Positions 42,689-51,979 of a stretch of 64,000 nt of DNA are shown in pieces (the stretch's first letter is position 1; each line of letters opens with the position of its first letter). Where the stretch lies: NCBI GenBank assembly GCA_002412865.1, contig DHVW01000010.1, positions 1 to 64,000 of the forward strand, given 5' to 3'. A program made the position numbers and the translations under genes. Below the pieces are notes generated by a model that saw only the letters and a list, made by a program, of their open reading frames with translations, searched no databases and was not told where the DNA came from. The stretch is from Sulfurovum sp. UBA5198 (lineage in GTDB: Bacteria > Campylobacterota > Campylobacteria > Campylobacterales > Sulfurovaceae).

Positions 42689-44845
42689 TTAAACGATGAA
42701 AATCGTAGGTATGATAAGAGGATATCGTTTTTTTGTTTTGATTACATATTTACGAACGCTGTTTCGTATTTCATTCTCTATCGCCTTGTGGTCTTTCATG
42801 GTTTCAGGTTTTAAAGATGCTAACAATAGCTCTACATCAGCCTCTATGTCATTTATAAATTTTTTGCTATCTTTGTCAGATACTAATCCATGAGTAGTCA
42901 CTACAAGTTTACCAACTACTGCTTGGTTAGATTGTGAAACTTGTGCTACTACATTTACGATACCATCTTCTGCTAGTTTTTGTCTATCTAGGACTATATC
43001 GTTTTCAATTGTCATATTGTTTTGATTGTCGATATATGTTTTACCAGATTTTACAGTTTTTACTTTTTTGAGGTACTTTGGAGTTATCTCTACTTGATCT
43101 CCATCGCTCATTAGAATGATATTTCTCTCATCAACTCCACATGATACTGCAGTTTTGGCATGTTGTGCTATATGGTTATATTCACCATGTACAGGCAAGA
43201 AAAATTTAGGTTGCACAAGTCTAAGCATAAGCTTTTGTTCTTCTTGACCAGCGTGACCAGATACATGCATATCAGGTAAGTCACTATAGTGTACTGTTGT
43301 TCCACCTTTTATAATATGGTTCATTAGTTTTGATAGTGAACCTTCATTTCCAGGGATTGCTCTAGCTGAGATTAGGACTACATCGCTAGGTTTTAGCTTG
43401 ATATGTCTATGCTCGTCAGTTGCCATTCTAAACAGTGCTGCCATAGTTTCACCCTGTGAACCAGTGGTTACAATCAATACTTCATTATCAGGATATTTAT
43501 TAACCTCGTGAGCTTCTATAAAGTGTTTTTCAGCCAAATCCACATAACCTAAAGCTCTAGTAGTCTCTACATTTCTCTCCATAGAACGACCAATTACGCA
43601 TATTTTACGGTTATGCTTGATAGCTCTCTCCATTGCTTGATATACACGGTGAATGTTTGATGAGAATGTGGACATAATCACACGACCTTTAGTATTTTGG
43701 AAAATACTATCAAATGTTTTACCTACAACTCTTTCACTTTTTGTAAATCCTGGATTGTGCGAATTGGTACTATCGCTCATCAGGCACAAAACACCTTGTG
43801 AGCCATAATATGCAAGTCTATGTAAATCAGGACCCAAATCATCAATAGGAGTATAATCTATCTTGAAATCCGCTGTGTGGATGATAGTTCCAGCAGGAGT
43901 TTGTATAGCTAGTGAACATGCATCTATGATAGAGTGAGTCATATGCATCCACTCTATTTTGAAATCACCTATCTCATAAATCTCTCTTTTTGTTACAAAA
44001 TTAAAGTAGCTAACATCGTTTTTTAGACCATGCTCTTCAAATTTATTTTGTATCATCGCTAGAGCTAATGGTGTACCGTATATAGGGAATTTAAGCTCTT
44101 TAAATAGGTATGGAACGGCGCCGATGTGATCTTCATGTGCGTGACTTATGATAATCGCTTTTATTTTGTGCTTAATAGTGTGTAGGTATGAAAAATCAGG
44201 AACAAGTATATCAACGCCATGCATAGTTTCATCAGGAAAACTCATACCAACATCAAAGATAAACGCACTATCTTCAGTCTCAAAAACAGCCATATTTCCG
44301 CCAATTTCACCAAGCCCACCAAGTGGAGTAAATCGCACTTTACCAGCACCATTAGAATCTATCGCTTTCCACGGGTTCATTCTAATGTCATTCGCTTCTC
44401 TATTTGCCATGAGTGAAATATTCATCTCTTCGCTTACAGTAGTTGGATTTTTTCTTCTATTTCCACCACTACTGCCACCACTTTTTGATGGAGGGAAGCT
44501 TTTCTTTGCTGGAAAGCCATTTCTGTCACTAGTTGGTTTACTGCTCTTTTCAGGGAAACCATTTCTGTCCATACCTGGCTTGTTCGTTCGTTCGACAAAT
44601 GGTCTTTTGTTCTCTCTCGGAGGTCTATTGTCATCTCTTGGCTCTCTCGGAGGTCTATTATCAACTCTAGGCTCCCTAGGAGGTCTATTGTCTACTCTGG
44701 GTTCTCTTGGCTCTGTAGTTGCATTAGAGTTTGGGTTTCTATGAGGATTTGGTGTTCTGTTTGGGTTTCTATGAGGATTTGGTGTTCGCTCACCCCTTTT
44801 GTTTTCTTGGTTTTCGTTATTGTTTTCGTTGTTATTATTTTCCAT
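42689..44845 (-). CDS. rnj: Ribonuclease J with long disordered N-terminal extension
   Basis: 5'-3' exo/endoribonuclease of the metallo-beta-lactamase/beta-CASP family, the main RNA-decay enzyme in Campylobacterota. I choose the ATG at 44845 (718 residues, MENNNNENN), because AAAGGAA lies before it; an ATG further up would add 19 unlikely residues inside rsmA. Residues 1 to about 165 are low-complexity: NPHRNPN repeats, three EPRxDNRPPR units and two DRNGFP units, all Arg/Pro/Asn-rich. The catalytic core begins near 180 with SHAHEDHIGA (HxHxDH). In Helicobacter pylori the equivalent extension serves partner and RNA binding. The start overlaps rsmA by 11 bases. Confidence 0.92.
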   Translation of the reverse strand: MENNNNENNNENQENKRGERTPNPHRNPNRTPNPHRNPNSNATTEPREPRVDNRPPREPRVDNRPPREPRDDNRPPRENKRPFVERTNKPGMDRNGFPEKSSKPTSDRNGFPAKKSFPPSKSGGSSGGNRRKNPTTVSEEMNISLMANREANDIRMNPWKAIDSNGAGKVRFTPLGGLGEIGGNMAVFETEDSAFIFDVGMSFPDETMHGVDILVPDFSYLHTIKHKIKAIIISHAHEDHIGAVPYLFKELKFPIYGTPLALAMIQNKFEEHGLKNDVSYFNFVTKREIYEIGDFKIEWMHMTHSIIDACSLAIQTPAGTIIHTADFKIDYTPIDDLGPDLHRLAYYGSQGVLCLMSDSTNSHNPGFTKSERVVGKTFDSIFQNTKGRVIMSTFSSNIHRVYQAMERAIKHNRKICVIGRSMERNVETTRALGYVDLAEKHFIEAHEVNKYPDNEVLIVTTGSQGETMAALFRMATDEHRHIKLKPSDVVLISARAIPGNEGSLSKLMNHIIKGGTTVHYSDLPDMHVSGHAGQEEQKLMLRLVQPKFFLPVHGEYNHIAQHAKTAVSCGVDERNIILMSDGDQVEITPKYLKKVKTVKSGKTYIDNQNNMTIENDIVLDRQKLAEDGIVNVVAQVSQSNQAVVGKLVVTTHGLVSDKDSKKFINDIEADVELLLASLKPETMKDHKAIENEIRNSVRKYVIKTKKRYPLIIPTIFIV

Positions 44846-45638
44846 TTGAAAATTCCTTTGTATATTTATATAAATCTTTATAATTCTGTGTTGTTGCTTC
44901 ATGTGGACGGATATTTGTATCCATCATCTCCATGGCAAATTTTGTTTCAAGAGCCTCTTTTGAGTATGACTTTGCCAGATTACTGATAAGTTTTTTGCGA
45001 GGTTGAGCAAAAGCTACTCTCAAAAAATCATCAAAATTATCATCATCTAATGACAAATTCTTGTTTATCATCAGAACTGCCGATACTATTTTTGGTGGCG
45101 GTACAAATGCTTCTGGTGGAACTTCGAAGCATAAAGTAGCTTTTCCAACACAACTAGCCAAGACAGAAAGAGCAGAAAACTCTTTGTCTCCACTATTAGC
45201 TGCGAACTTGTCGGCCACCTCTTTTTGTACCATTACCAGTATCGATTTGCAATTATCATCTCTCATTGCTCTTAGGATTATTCGAGTAGCTATATAGTAT
45301 GGCAAGTTTGCTACTAGATGATAAGGTTCATCTATCAAACTTCCATTCTCCCAATGCGTAAATACATCACCACAGCTTAGTTCAAAAGACTTTTTCTCTA
45401 TAAAATCTTTGAACTCATGGTTCAAATGCTCACACAATCGCTTATCTACTTCGAATGCGATGACACGCTTAGCTTTTAATAGTTGTGCGGTCAAATCACC
45501 TAAACCAGGACCAATTTCTACGACTCTAAGGTCATCTTTGGGCATCGATTGGATGATTTTATATACATATCTCTCATCTTTGAGAAAGTTTTGTCCATAC
45601 TTCTTATTTGCGAACTTGGATAAATTAGTCTTTATCAT
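44835..45638 (-). CDS. rsmA: 16S rRNA dimethyladenosine transferase
   Basis: Dimethylates two adjacent adenines at the 3' end of 16S rRNA during small-subunit assembly. The 267-residue protein has KKYGQNFLKD near 12-21, the SAM motif VVEIGPGLGDLT near 39-50, and the family catalytic NLPYYI near 107-112. First gene of the rsmA-rnj-kdsD-rluB-rarA operon and divergent from the M29-like gene. Confidence 0.95.
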   Translation of the reverse strand: MIKTNLSKFANKKYGQNFLKDERYVYKIIQSMPKDDLRVVEIGPGLGDLTAQLLKAKRVIAFEVDKRLCEHLNHEFKDFIEKKSFELSCGDVFTHWENGSLIDEPYHLVANLPYYIATRIILRAMRDDNCKSILVMVQKEVADKFAANSGDKEFSALSVLASCVGKATLCFEVPPEAFVPPPKIVSAVLMINKNLSLDDDNFDDFLRVAFAQPRKKLISNLAKSYSKEALETKFAMEMMDTNIRPHEATTQNYKDLYKYTKEFSNGK

Positions 45639-45760
45639 ACAGTATTTTACCTTATATTTGTTTTAATTATTATAGATGTTGATTGCAATAGTACAAATCT
45701 ATGTATCATTATTATTTTTAGATATAATTATATCATAAATAATACAGTAAAAGGTCGTTC

Positions 45761-46777
45761 GTGTCTAATACGCTTATTCAAAAAGCCACACAAAATCTAA
45801 CAGATATACTCAATGATGTTTTTGGGCATAATGATAGCTACAAAGCTCTTGTCATTTATGATTTAAATTCTCCTATATCTATTTTGCTCACAGAGGCGTA
45901 TAAAATAGCATTGCCAAATGGAATATTTATAGACTTTCATTCCACGGGTAGTGATGAAATTATGACTAGAATTGAAGCTCTAGAGGCTGGCAACTTTATA
46001 GCACTAGTCCAATCTAGTAGTTTTCGCCTTTCCGCTTTTCGTATTAGGATTGAGCTATTCAAGAAAAAGTTAAAAGTCATAGAACATCCGCATTTGGGTA
46101 GAATGACAACTGAGCATGAAGTATCATTGTATATAGATTCCTTGGCTTATGATAAGAGCTATTTTCATCATACAGGACACACACTGCAAAAGATACTTCA
46201 TGATGCCTCAACTGCCACAGTGTATAGTGGAGATGAAAAGCTAATCTATACAGATGGCTTTGAAGATCCAAAGATAAATATTGGAGATTATACCAATATG
46301 AACAATATGGGCGGGCAGTTCCCAATAGGCGAGGTAATCACAGAGGCTAAGTTACTAAAAAATCTAAATGGCAGAGCAAAGATAATGGCATTTGGAGATA
46401 CAAATTATAGGGTCAATATACCAGTAAAGCCAATCACTATTGCAATAGAAAGCGGAGTGCTAGTGAATACAATAGACTCCACGCCAGAATTTGATGCAAT
46501 ATTAAATCTTATTAGAGAAGAAGAGGGTGATATTTTGGTTCGTGAGCTTGGGCTTGGACTAAATCGTGCATTTAGCAAAGAGAGGGTAGTGAGCGACATG
46601 GGAACATATGAGCGAATGTGTGGCATCCATCTTTCCCTGGGAGCAAAGCATGGCATATACGCCAAAGAGGGACATAAACGAAATAGTGGTAAATTTCACA
46701 TAGATGTGATGTTAGATACCACTCTCATGACGATAGATGATAAAGTAGTTTTTAGTGATGATGAGTGGTTGATTTAA
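45761..46777 (+). CDS. M29 aminopeptidase-like protein
   Basis: A 338-residue cytoplasmic protein starting at GTG, with AAAAGG upstream. The C-terminal half matches the pattern of M29 (aminopeptidase T-like) metalloproteins: GGQFPIGEV near 186, ELGLGLN near 265, GIHLSLGAKHG near 290 and FHIDVMLD near 312, giving the expected Glu, Glu, His and His/Asp metal ligands. The N-terminal half is not clearly conserved. Function is therefore probably metal-dependent peptide or related hydrolysis, but unproven. It is convergent with ovoB, overlapping it by four bases. Confidence 0.65.
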   Translation: MSNTLIQKATQNLTDILNDVFGHNDSYKALVIYDLNSPISILLTEAYKIALPNGIFIDFHSTGSDEIMTRIEALEAGNFIALVQSSSFRLSAFRIRIELFKKKLKVIEHPHLGRMTTEHEVSLYIDSLAYDKSYFHHTGHTLQKILHDASTATVYSGDEKLIYTDGFEDPKINIGDYTNMNNMGGQFPIGEVITEAKLLKNLNGRAKIMAFGDTNYRVNIPVKPITIAIESGVLVNTIDSTPEFDAILNLIREEEGDILVRELGLGLNRAFSKERVVSDMGTYERMCGIHLSLGAKHGIYAKEGHKRNSGKFHIDVMLDTTLMTIDDKVVFSDDEWLI

Positions 46778-47934
46778 TGGCAACTGGCACCTTTGGAAAT
46801 AAATTTCAATCTATCCACTGCCTCAACTAATATACTCCTTGGCACGGCATAATTTAGCCTCATAAAACCATCTCCATTATTACCAAAATCAATCCCATTG
46901 TTCAATCCGAGTTTTAATTTATGTATAAATAAATGAGCTAAATTGTCACTATTCATATTTAACCCACGACAATCAAGCCACAGTAAAAATGATGCCTCTG
47001 GCATAATAGCTTTTATTTGTGGTGTTTTTTTGATTTCATCTAGTATATATTTGAGATTATTTGCAAGATATTTATCTACATCACTAATCCATTTGCTACT
47101 ATCTTCGTATGCTGCAATAGTTATATATTGCATAAGGGGAGATGGTGTATGCGGTGAATATTTGGCTACGCCATTTATGAATTGTTCTCTTAGATTATCG
47201 TCTTTTATTATGGCGTATGCATTTATAATGCTTGGAATATTGAATCTCTTGGCAGGTGAATTTAGTGTAATGATATTTTTATTATTTAGTGATGCAATTT
47301 GAATATGCTTATACTTGTCGTGAGTCAAGTCACTATGTATCTCATCACTTACGATTAATACTCCATTTTCTTTGCAGATTTCGCTCATTAGTTCAATCTC
47401 TTCACGCCTCCATACTCTTCCGGTAGGATTGTGAGGAGAGCAAAATAAAAAAATCTTAGCTTCTCTTGCTTTTAGTTTGAAGTCTTCCCAGTCTATCTCG
47501 TATTTTCCATCTTTTAGTACCAGCTTGCTTTCGACAACTACTCGCTCGTGCCTGATGATAGCTTCTCTAAACGGTGGATAGAGAGGGGTCTGTATTAGTA
47601 CTCCATCGCCTGTATCACTAAATATCTCTATCGCCACCGCAACAGCAGAGGCTATATTGTTCACAGGAACTATTTGCTCATTTGATATTCTCAAATCATG
47701 TTTAGTCCAGTACCAGTTTTGTATAGCATCAAAATACGCAGTAGCATAAAACGAATAGCCAAATACTGGATGTTCAATTCTATTTTTCATTGCCTCTATA
47801 ATAGCTGGTGATGTAGCAAAATCCATATCTGCCACCCAAAGAGGCAAGATATCATTCACGCCAAATTTGCTTATCCGTTCATCATATTTGACGCAATTTG
47901 TTTCGTTTCTGCTTATAGACTCATCGAAATTCAT
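46774..47934 (-). CDS. ovoB: PLP-dependent sulfoxide lyase, probable OvoB
   Basis: A 386-residue fold-type I PLP enzyme of the PatB/MalY C-S lyase group. ADMDFATSPAI near 38-48, HNPTGRVW near 166, VSDEIHSDL near 195 and the PLP lysine in SPAKRFN near 231-237 are visible. Being coupled to ovoA, it should cleave the cysteine-histidine sulfoxide to 4-mercaptohistidine, the second step of ovothiol synthesis. The start at 47934 is chosen because it forms ATGA with the ovoA stop and has GGAAAAA before it; the ATG at 47946 is the alternative. OvoB assignment rests on context plus family. Confidence 0.8.
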   Translation of the reverse strand: MNFDESISRNETNCVKYDERISKFGVNDILPLWVADMDFATSPAIIEAMKNRIEHPVFGYSFYATAYFDAIQNWYWTKHDLRISNEQIVPVNNIASAVAVAIEIFSDTGDGVLIQTPLYPPFREAIIRHERVVVESKLVLKDGKYEIDWEDFKLKAREAKIFLFCSPHNPTGRVWRREEIELMSEICKENGVLIVSDEIHSDLTHDKYKHIQIASLNNKNIITLNSPAKRFNIPSIINAYAIIKDDNLREQFINGVAKYSPHTPSPLMQYITIAAYEDSSKWISDVDKYLANNLKYILDEIKKTPQIKAIMPEASFLLWLDCRGLNMNSDNLAHLFIHKLKLGLNNGIDFGNNGDGFMRLNYAVPRSILVEAVDRLKFISKGASCH

Positions 47935-50003
47935 AGCTTTTTCCATACGCTAAGCTGGGCAACGGAGTGTTGATATTTGCGTGCGGTCTCTCGTATTACA
48001 AATGGTACATCCCTTGTTTTTACTAATTCAAATTCATCTTTTAGAATATATTTCAACCCTTCTATTGTGCTAATCTCTTTGCCTTCATGCTCATATCCAC
48101 CTATCCATGCTTCTTTTGGTGTAAACTCTTCTAGCCATGTATACGGAGATGCTATGACAAGCAATCCACCACTATTTAATCTCCATGCCATATCTGTTAA
48201 AAAACTCTTTGGATTATACAGTCTATCTATGAGATTTCCAGCAAATATCAAATCAAATTCACACAAATGTGACTTTAGATTACAAGCATCTCCCTGCCAA
48301 AACGATACCTTTTTCGCCTCATTTACAAGGTCGTATTGCTCAAGCATTACAGAGTGCGTGGAGGTCAAATCGCCCTCTATTGTAGCTCTATAGCTAATCT
48401 CACCACTCTCTTTTAGTTTTGTGGCTTGTGATACAAATCGTGCTGAAAAATCTATCCCGATAACCTCGTCAAATCCTCGTGCTAATTCAAACGAACTTCT
48501 ACCAATCGCACACCCAACATCAAGAGCCTTACGGCGTTTATTGCTATCCATTGACTCTATACAAATCTTTGCACACTCTTTAGGATAGTTTGCAACACCC
48601 AAAAACTCTTCACCCCATCCGAACTGTGCATATTGACTCACAAGCGTATCTGTTTCATATATATTTTCACTATCTACTACCGTGTCGCTTTGCACATATC
48701 TAAAACCAGCGTGCTGATAAAAATGCTTTCTAAAGGCGTATCTAGCTGTTAAAAGTGCCTCATTGCCAGTAGATATCCATGAGCCACCCTTGATGAGGTT
48801 GTGTCTACCATCATATGTAGGCACTGTGAAATCATCGTATGCAGGGTGAACCTTGAAGCCATCAAATGGATATATTGGAGTTTCACTCCATTGCCATACA
48901 TTGCCCCTAATATCGAAAAAATCCCCATGAGCAAAGCTATCAATTGCTGTGGTTGAGGTGTGAATAAGTCCTATATTAGCATCCATCTTATCATCCAGCT
49001 CACAATGCAATGCAAGTGCATACCACTCATCTTCACTAGGTAGTCTTATGGATTTATTTAGCTTGGCACTCAGCCAATTACAAAATGCTTTTGCCTCATG
49101 ATAATTGACCTCCACAGGGTGATTTAGAGGCAAATCTACTATCTCACAAAGAGTACGCAATTTATACACCCCAAAATCATCTATCCAAAAATGAGGGTGC
49201 CTAACCTTTGCATATTCTCTCCAGTCGTTTCCTTCGGTTTCCCAATAAGTATCACTTTTGTATCCACCATCTCGCATGAATTCCAAAAACTCCCCATTGC
49301 TAACCAAATATTTTGATGCTCTAAAATCTGCCACAGTCGCTTTATGGGTGCCATATTCATTATCCCACCCATAATAATCACTATTCATTCGTTTCCCAAT
49401 CTCTATATCCATACCATTCACAGGCAAAAGCTCATTGATGGGCGACCATGAACTTTGTATATTTGCTCTCCAGCTACTGTTTGGTCTCACAAACTCTATA
49501 TCAAGCTCACGAATTAGCACAGATGTAGTCTCTATGTGTATCCTCTCATGCTCAATCCCCATCATAATAATCCAAAAAGGAGACTCCCAACCAATAGGCA
49601 TGGATAGTGGCAAGGCATCAATGAGATCATTTATAGCACCTCGAACTTCATTTCTATACGCTCTTGTCTTGTCTACAGTAGGAAAATTATAATGCTTATC
49701 ATTCAAATCATCCCAGCTCATCTCATCAACACCAATGGCAAATATAGACTCAAGTTCACTATTTACTCTATCACTTATGATATTTGCTGCGATTAGCTTA
49801 TTGATAAAAAATGTAGCAGTGTGACCAAAATAAAATATAAGCGGCTGCCTTAAGCTATTTGGTTGCTCATAAAACACTTCATCCGTTGCCAAAAGCTCAA
49901 ATATGCTCTCATAGAGACTATATGTCTCATTAAAATATTGCTTTATCTCTGCTCGTTTTGTTTCTATGTCGCCGTTTATTAATGATATGTTGTTGTTTGT
50001 CAT
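47931..50003 (-). CDS. ovoA: 5-histidylcysteine sulfoxide synthase with methyltransferase domain (OvoA)
   Basis: An iron enzyme that joins cysteine and histidine oxidatively, then methylates the product to ovothiol A. From the ATG at 50003 it has 690 residues: a DinB-like domain with the iron ligands FGH (near 61) and HERIHIE (H152, H156 and E158), a formylglycine-enzyme/sulfatase-modifying domain (about 210-450, ending GSWISTGNEALLTARYAFR, in part) and a C-terminal SAM methyltransferase (LDVGCAIGRSSFELARG near 523). The start agrees with the family N-terminus GDIETKRAEI; an earlier ATG at 50069 is possible. Neither has a clear ribosome site. Its stop overlaps ovoB. Confidence 0.92.
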   Translation of the reverse strand: MTNNNISLINGDIETKRAEIKQYFNETYSLYESIFELLATDEVFYEQPNSLRQPLIFYFGHTATFFINKLIAANIISDRVNSELESIFAIGVDEMSWDDLNDKHYNFPTVDKTRAYRNEVRGAINDLIDALPLSMPIGWESPFWIIMMGIEHERIHIETTSVLIRELDIEFVRPNSSWRANIQSSWSPINELLPVNGMDIEIGKRMNSDYYGWDNEYGTHKATVADFRASKYLVSNGEFLEFMRDGGYKSDTYWETEGNDWREYAKVRHPHFWIDDFGVYKLRTLCEIVDLPLNHPVEVNYHEAKAFCNWLSAKLNKSIRLPSEDEWYALALHCELDDKMDANIGLIHTSTTAIDSFAHGDFFDIRGNVWQWSETPIYPFDGFKVHPAYDDFTVPTYDGRHNLIKGGSWISTGNEALLTARYAFRKHFYQHAGFRYVQSDTVVDSENIYETDTLVSQYAQFGWGEEFLGVANYPKECAKICIESMDSNKRRKALDVGCAIGRSSFELARGFDEVIGIDFSARFVSQATKLKESGEISYRATIEGDLTSTHSVMLEQYDLVNEAKKVSFWQGDACNLKSHLCEFDLIFAGNLIDRLYNPKSFLTDMAWRLNSGGLLVIASPYTWLEEFTPKEAWIGGYEHEGKEISTIEGLKYILKDEFELVKTRDVPFVIRETARKYQHSVAQLSVWKKL

Positions 50004-50111
50004 AACTGATAATATCAAATAATGCTTAAGATTATTTGGTGAATTTGTGATAATAATCCCAATCGACATTAATAGGGGGCTAAAATATCAAATCATATAA
50101 TTTCATTGTGG

Positions 50112-50117
50112 TATAAT
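50112..50117 (+). promoter_or_regulatory. -10 element of the DUF808 gene
   Basis: TATAAT 29 bases before the ATG at 50146, within the gap to ovoA. Confidence 0.5.
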
Positions 50118-50145
50118 TTCATAAATTAAACTATTGGAGTACGAG

Positions 50146-51264
50146 ATGGCAGGAATATTGGGCTTTTTAGCCGCACTTAGTGATGATATAAGCTCAATCG
50201 CAGGACGCACGATGGCAGGAGCTACAAGTAGCGTTTCAGGCTCGCTTGGCAACTCATCACTACTGCTTGATGATATAGTGACATATACCAAAGTAGCGAG
50301 TGCAAAAACATCAGGTGTAGTGGTAGATGACCTGGCAGCCATAGCCAATTTAACCAATGAAACCACCACGAGTATGCTCCACCAAGAGATACAAAAAGCA
50401 CACTCGCTGGGTGAACTTAAAGCAAATATAGAAAAACTCACAGGTGAAGAGAAAGCCAAGATGGAACTTGAACTTGCCGAACTTCATGAGAGAGTAGGGG
50501 CAGAAGCCAAGCGAAAAGCAGCTGCTAGAGAATTACCAATAGTTTGGAAAATCGCAAAGGGTAGTGCTTTAAATAAGCTCATAATCATTCCATTAATCCT
50601 GCTTATAAGTGCAATTGCACCTTGGCTTATGCCTCCTATACTAATTGCAGGTGGTATATATCTAGCATACGAGGGTGCCGAGAGTGTGATTCATAAATTA
50701 TTTGTACATGATGATGAACAAACCGAGAAAGAGACACTAGAAATCCTAAGCATGGAAAAGTTTGAAACTAACAAAGTAGCAAGTGCTATCAAAACGGACT
50801 TTATATTGTCTCTTGAGATTATGGTACTAGCACTATCTCTTGTGGCCACTAAGCCTTTTATGCAGCAAATAGGTGTACTTTTAGCAGTCGCCTTTATTAC
50901 CACGGTTGGCGTGTATGGTATTGTGGCTTTGATTATCAAGCTTGATGATATGGGCTATTTCTTGCAAGCTCGCACAAGTGGAATCGCTAACAAGTTAGGA
51001 GATGGCTTGGTAGCATTAGTGCCTCCACTTTTATCTACTATTTCTGTGATTGGTACGGTTGCTATGCTTGCTGTTGGTGGCGGGATAATCGCTCATCAGC
51101 TTCACTTGCTTGCTGGAATAGAAAAATGGCTACATGAATACATGAATTCATTAGTATGGCTTGGGACATTTGGAGCGGAGATTATACTAGGAATGATAGT
51201 GGGGTTTATGGCTATGAAATTAATGCCAATAGTGACACTAACCCGTAGGAAGATTCAAAAATAA
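50146..51264 (+). CDS. DUF808 (YedI-like) inner-membrane protein
   Basis: A 372-residue membrane protein. MAGILGFLAALSDDIS is the invariant family start, so the ATG at 50146 is preferred over the in-frame TTG at 50134; GGAG lies six bases before it. After a soluble N-terminal half (about 1-135, with the conserved VVVDDLAAIA) come about six membrane helices with APWLMPPILIAGGIYLAYEG in between. Function unknown. Confidence 0.88.
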   Translation: MAGILGFLAALSDDISSIAGRTMAGATSSVSGSLGNSSLLLDDIVTYTKVASAKTSGVVVDDLAAIANLTNETTTSMLHQEIQKAHSLGELKANIEKLTGEEKAKMELELAELHERVGAEAKRKAAARELPIVWKIAKGSALNKLIIIPLILLISAIAPWLMPPILIAGGIYLAYEGAESVIHKLFVHDDEQTEKETLEILSMEKFETNKVASAIKTDFILSLEIMVLALSLVATKPFMQQIGVLLAVAFITTVGVYGIVALIIKLDDMGYFLQARTSGIANKLGDGLVALVPPLLSTISVIGTVAMLAVGGGIIAHQLHLLAGIEKWLHEYMNSLVWLGTFGAEIILGMIVGFMAMKLMPIVTLTRRKIQK

Positions 51265-51299
51265 ATAATTTAATTTACAAACGGAAATTTATATGATTT

Positions 51300-51941
51300 T
51301 TATTTACAAACCCATGGACTCTCAAGACATAGCTTGTCTAGGTATATCCCAGCCATTCCATTTCCATTATTAATTGCACTTGTTAGGTATTTATGTGCTT
51401 TTAATTTATCATTTGGCACATCTTTTTTCCAGCCATATAGCACACCTAGGTTTAGCATTGCACTACTATCTCCCATTTTGGCTGCGATGCCAAATAGTTC
51501 AATCGCTGTATCAATATTTTTTGGCACTACTTTGCCATATCCTGTGTAGTACAAAAAGCCCATGTTTGTATATGCTTGTCTCACATCATGCGTCATGGCC
51601 TTTTCATACCATGTTTTGACTTCTGGCATAAGGCTTGGGTCTTTGATGGCGTCTTGCTGATACATTTTGGCCAAACCATACATCGATGGGCCATGACCAC
51701 CATTGGCTGCTCTTTTGTACCACTCAAAAGCTTTTTGACGGTCTGGCTTTATGCCTTTGCCTTGTATGGTTAGTGTTGCTATATTGTATTGTGCTTTAGC
51801 ATCACCGTTTGAGGCTAGGGTGTAAAATATCTCATATGCTTTTGCGTAATCTTTTTGCTTGTAATATTTAAAACCATCATCAAAAGGTGTTGCTAATATG
51901 AAAACAGATGATAGAAATGCTAGTAGTGTATATTTTTTCAT
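51300..51941 (-). CDS. Sel1-repeat periplasmic protein
   Basis: A 213-residue protein with a signal peptide (residues 1-18) and about four Sel1-type (TPR-like) repeats, for example DAKAQYNIATLTIQGKGIK, NGGHGPSMYGLAKMYQQD and GDSSAMLNLGVLYGWKKDV. These build a curved protein-binding surface. Cysteines at the end (LCLESPWVCK) could pair, as in the Cys-rich HcpA-like proteins of Helicobacter. Convergent with the DUF808 gene. Confidence 0.82.
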   Translation of the reverse strand: MKKYTLLAFLSSVFILATPFDDGFKYYKQKDYAKAYEIFYTLASNGDAKAQYNIATLTIQGKGIKPDRQKAFEWYKRAANGGHGPSMYGLAKMYQQDAIKDPSLMPEVKTWYEKAMTHDVRQAYTNMGFLYYTGYGKVVPKNIDTAIELFGIAAKMGDSSAMLNLGVLYGWKKDVPNDKLKAHKYLTSAINNGNGMAGIYLDKLCLESPWVCK

Positions 51942-51979
51942 AATTTTCCTTAGATAGTAGTATTCTATCCAAAAATTGA

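Noticed and set aside
44148..44744. A 198-codon plus-strand frame rich in Leu, Ser and Gly
   Set aside because: It is the mirror of the repetitive RNase J N-terminus on the other strand; no ribosome site or promoter.
44846..44902. Upstream start for RNase J giving 19 more residues
   Set aside because: The extra residues lie inside rsmA, have no ribosome site, while AAAGGAA stands before the ATG at 44845.
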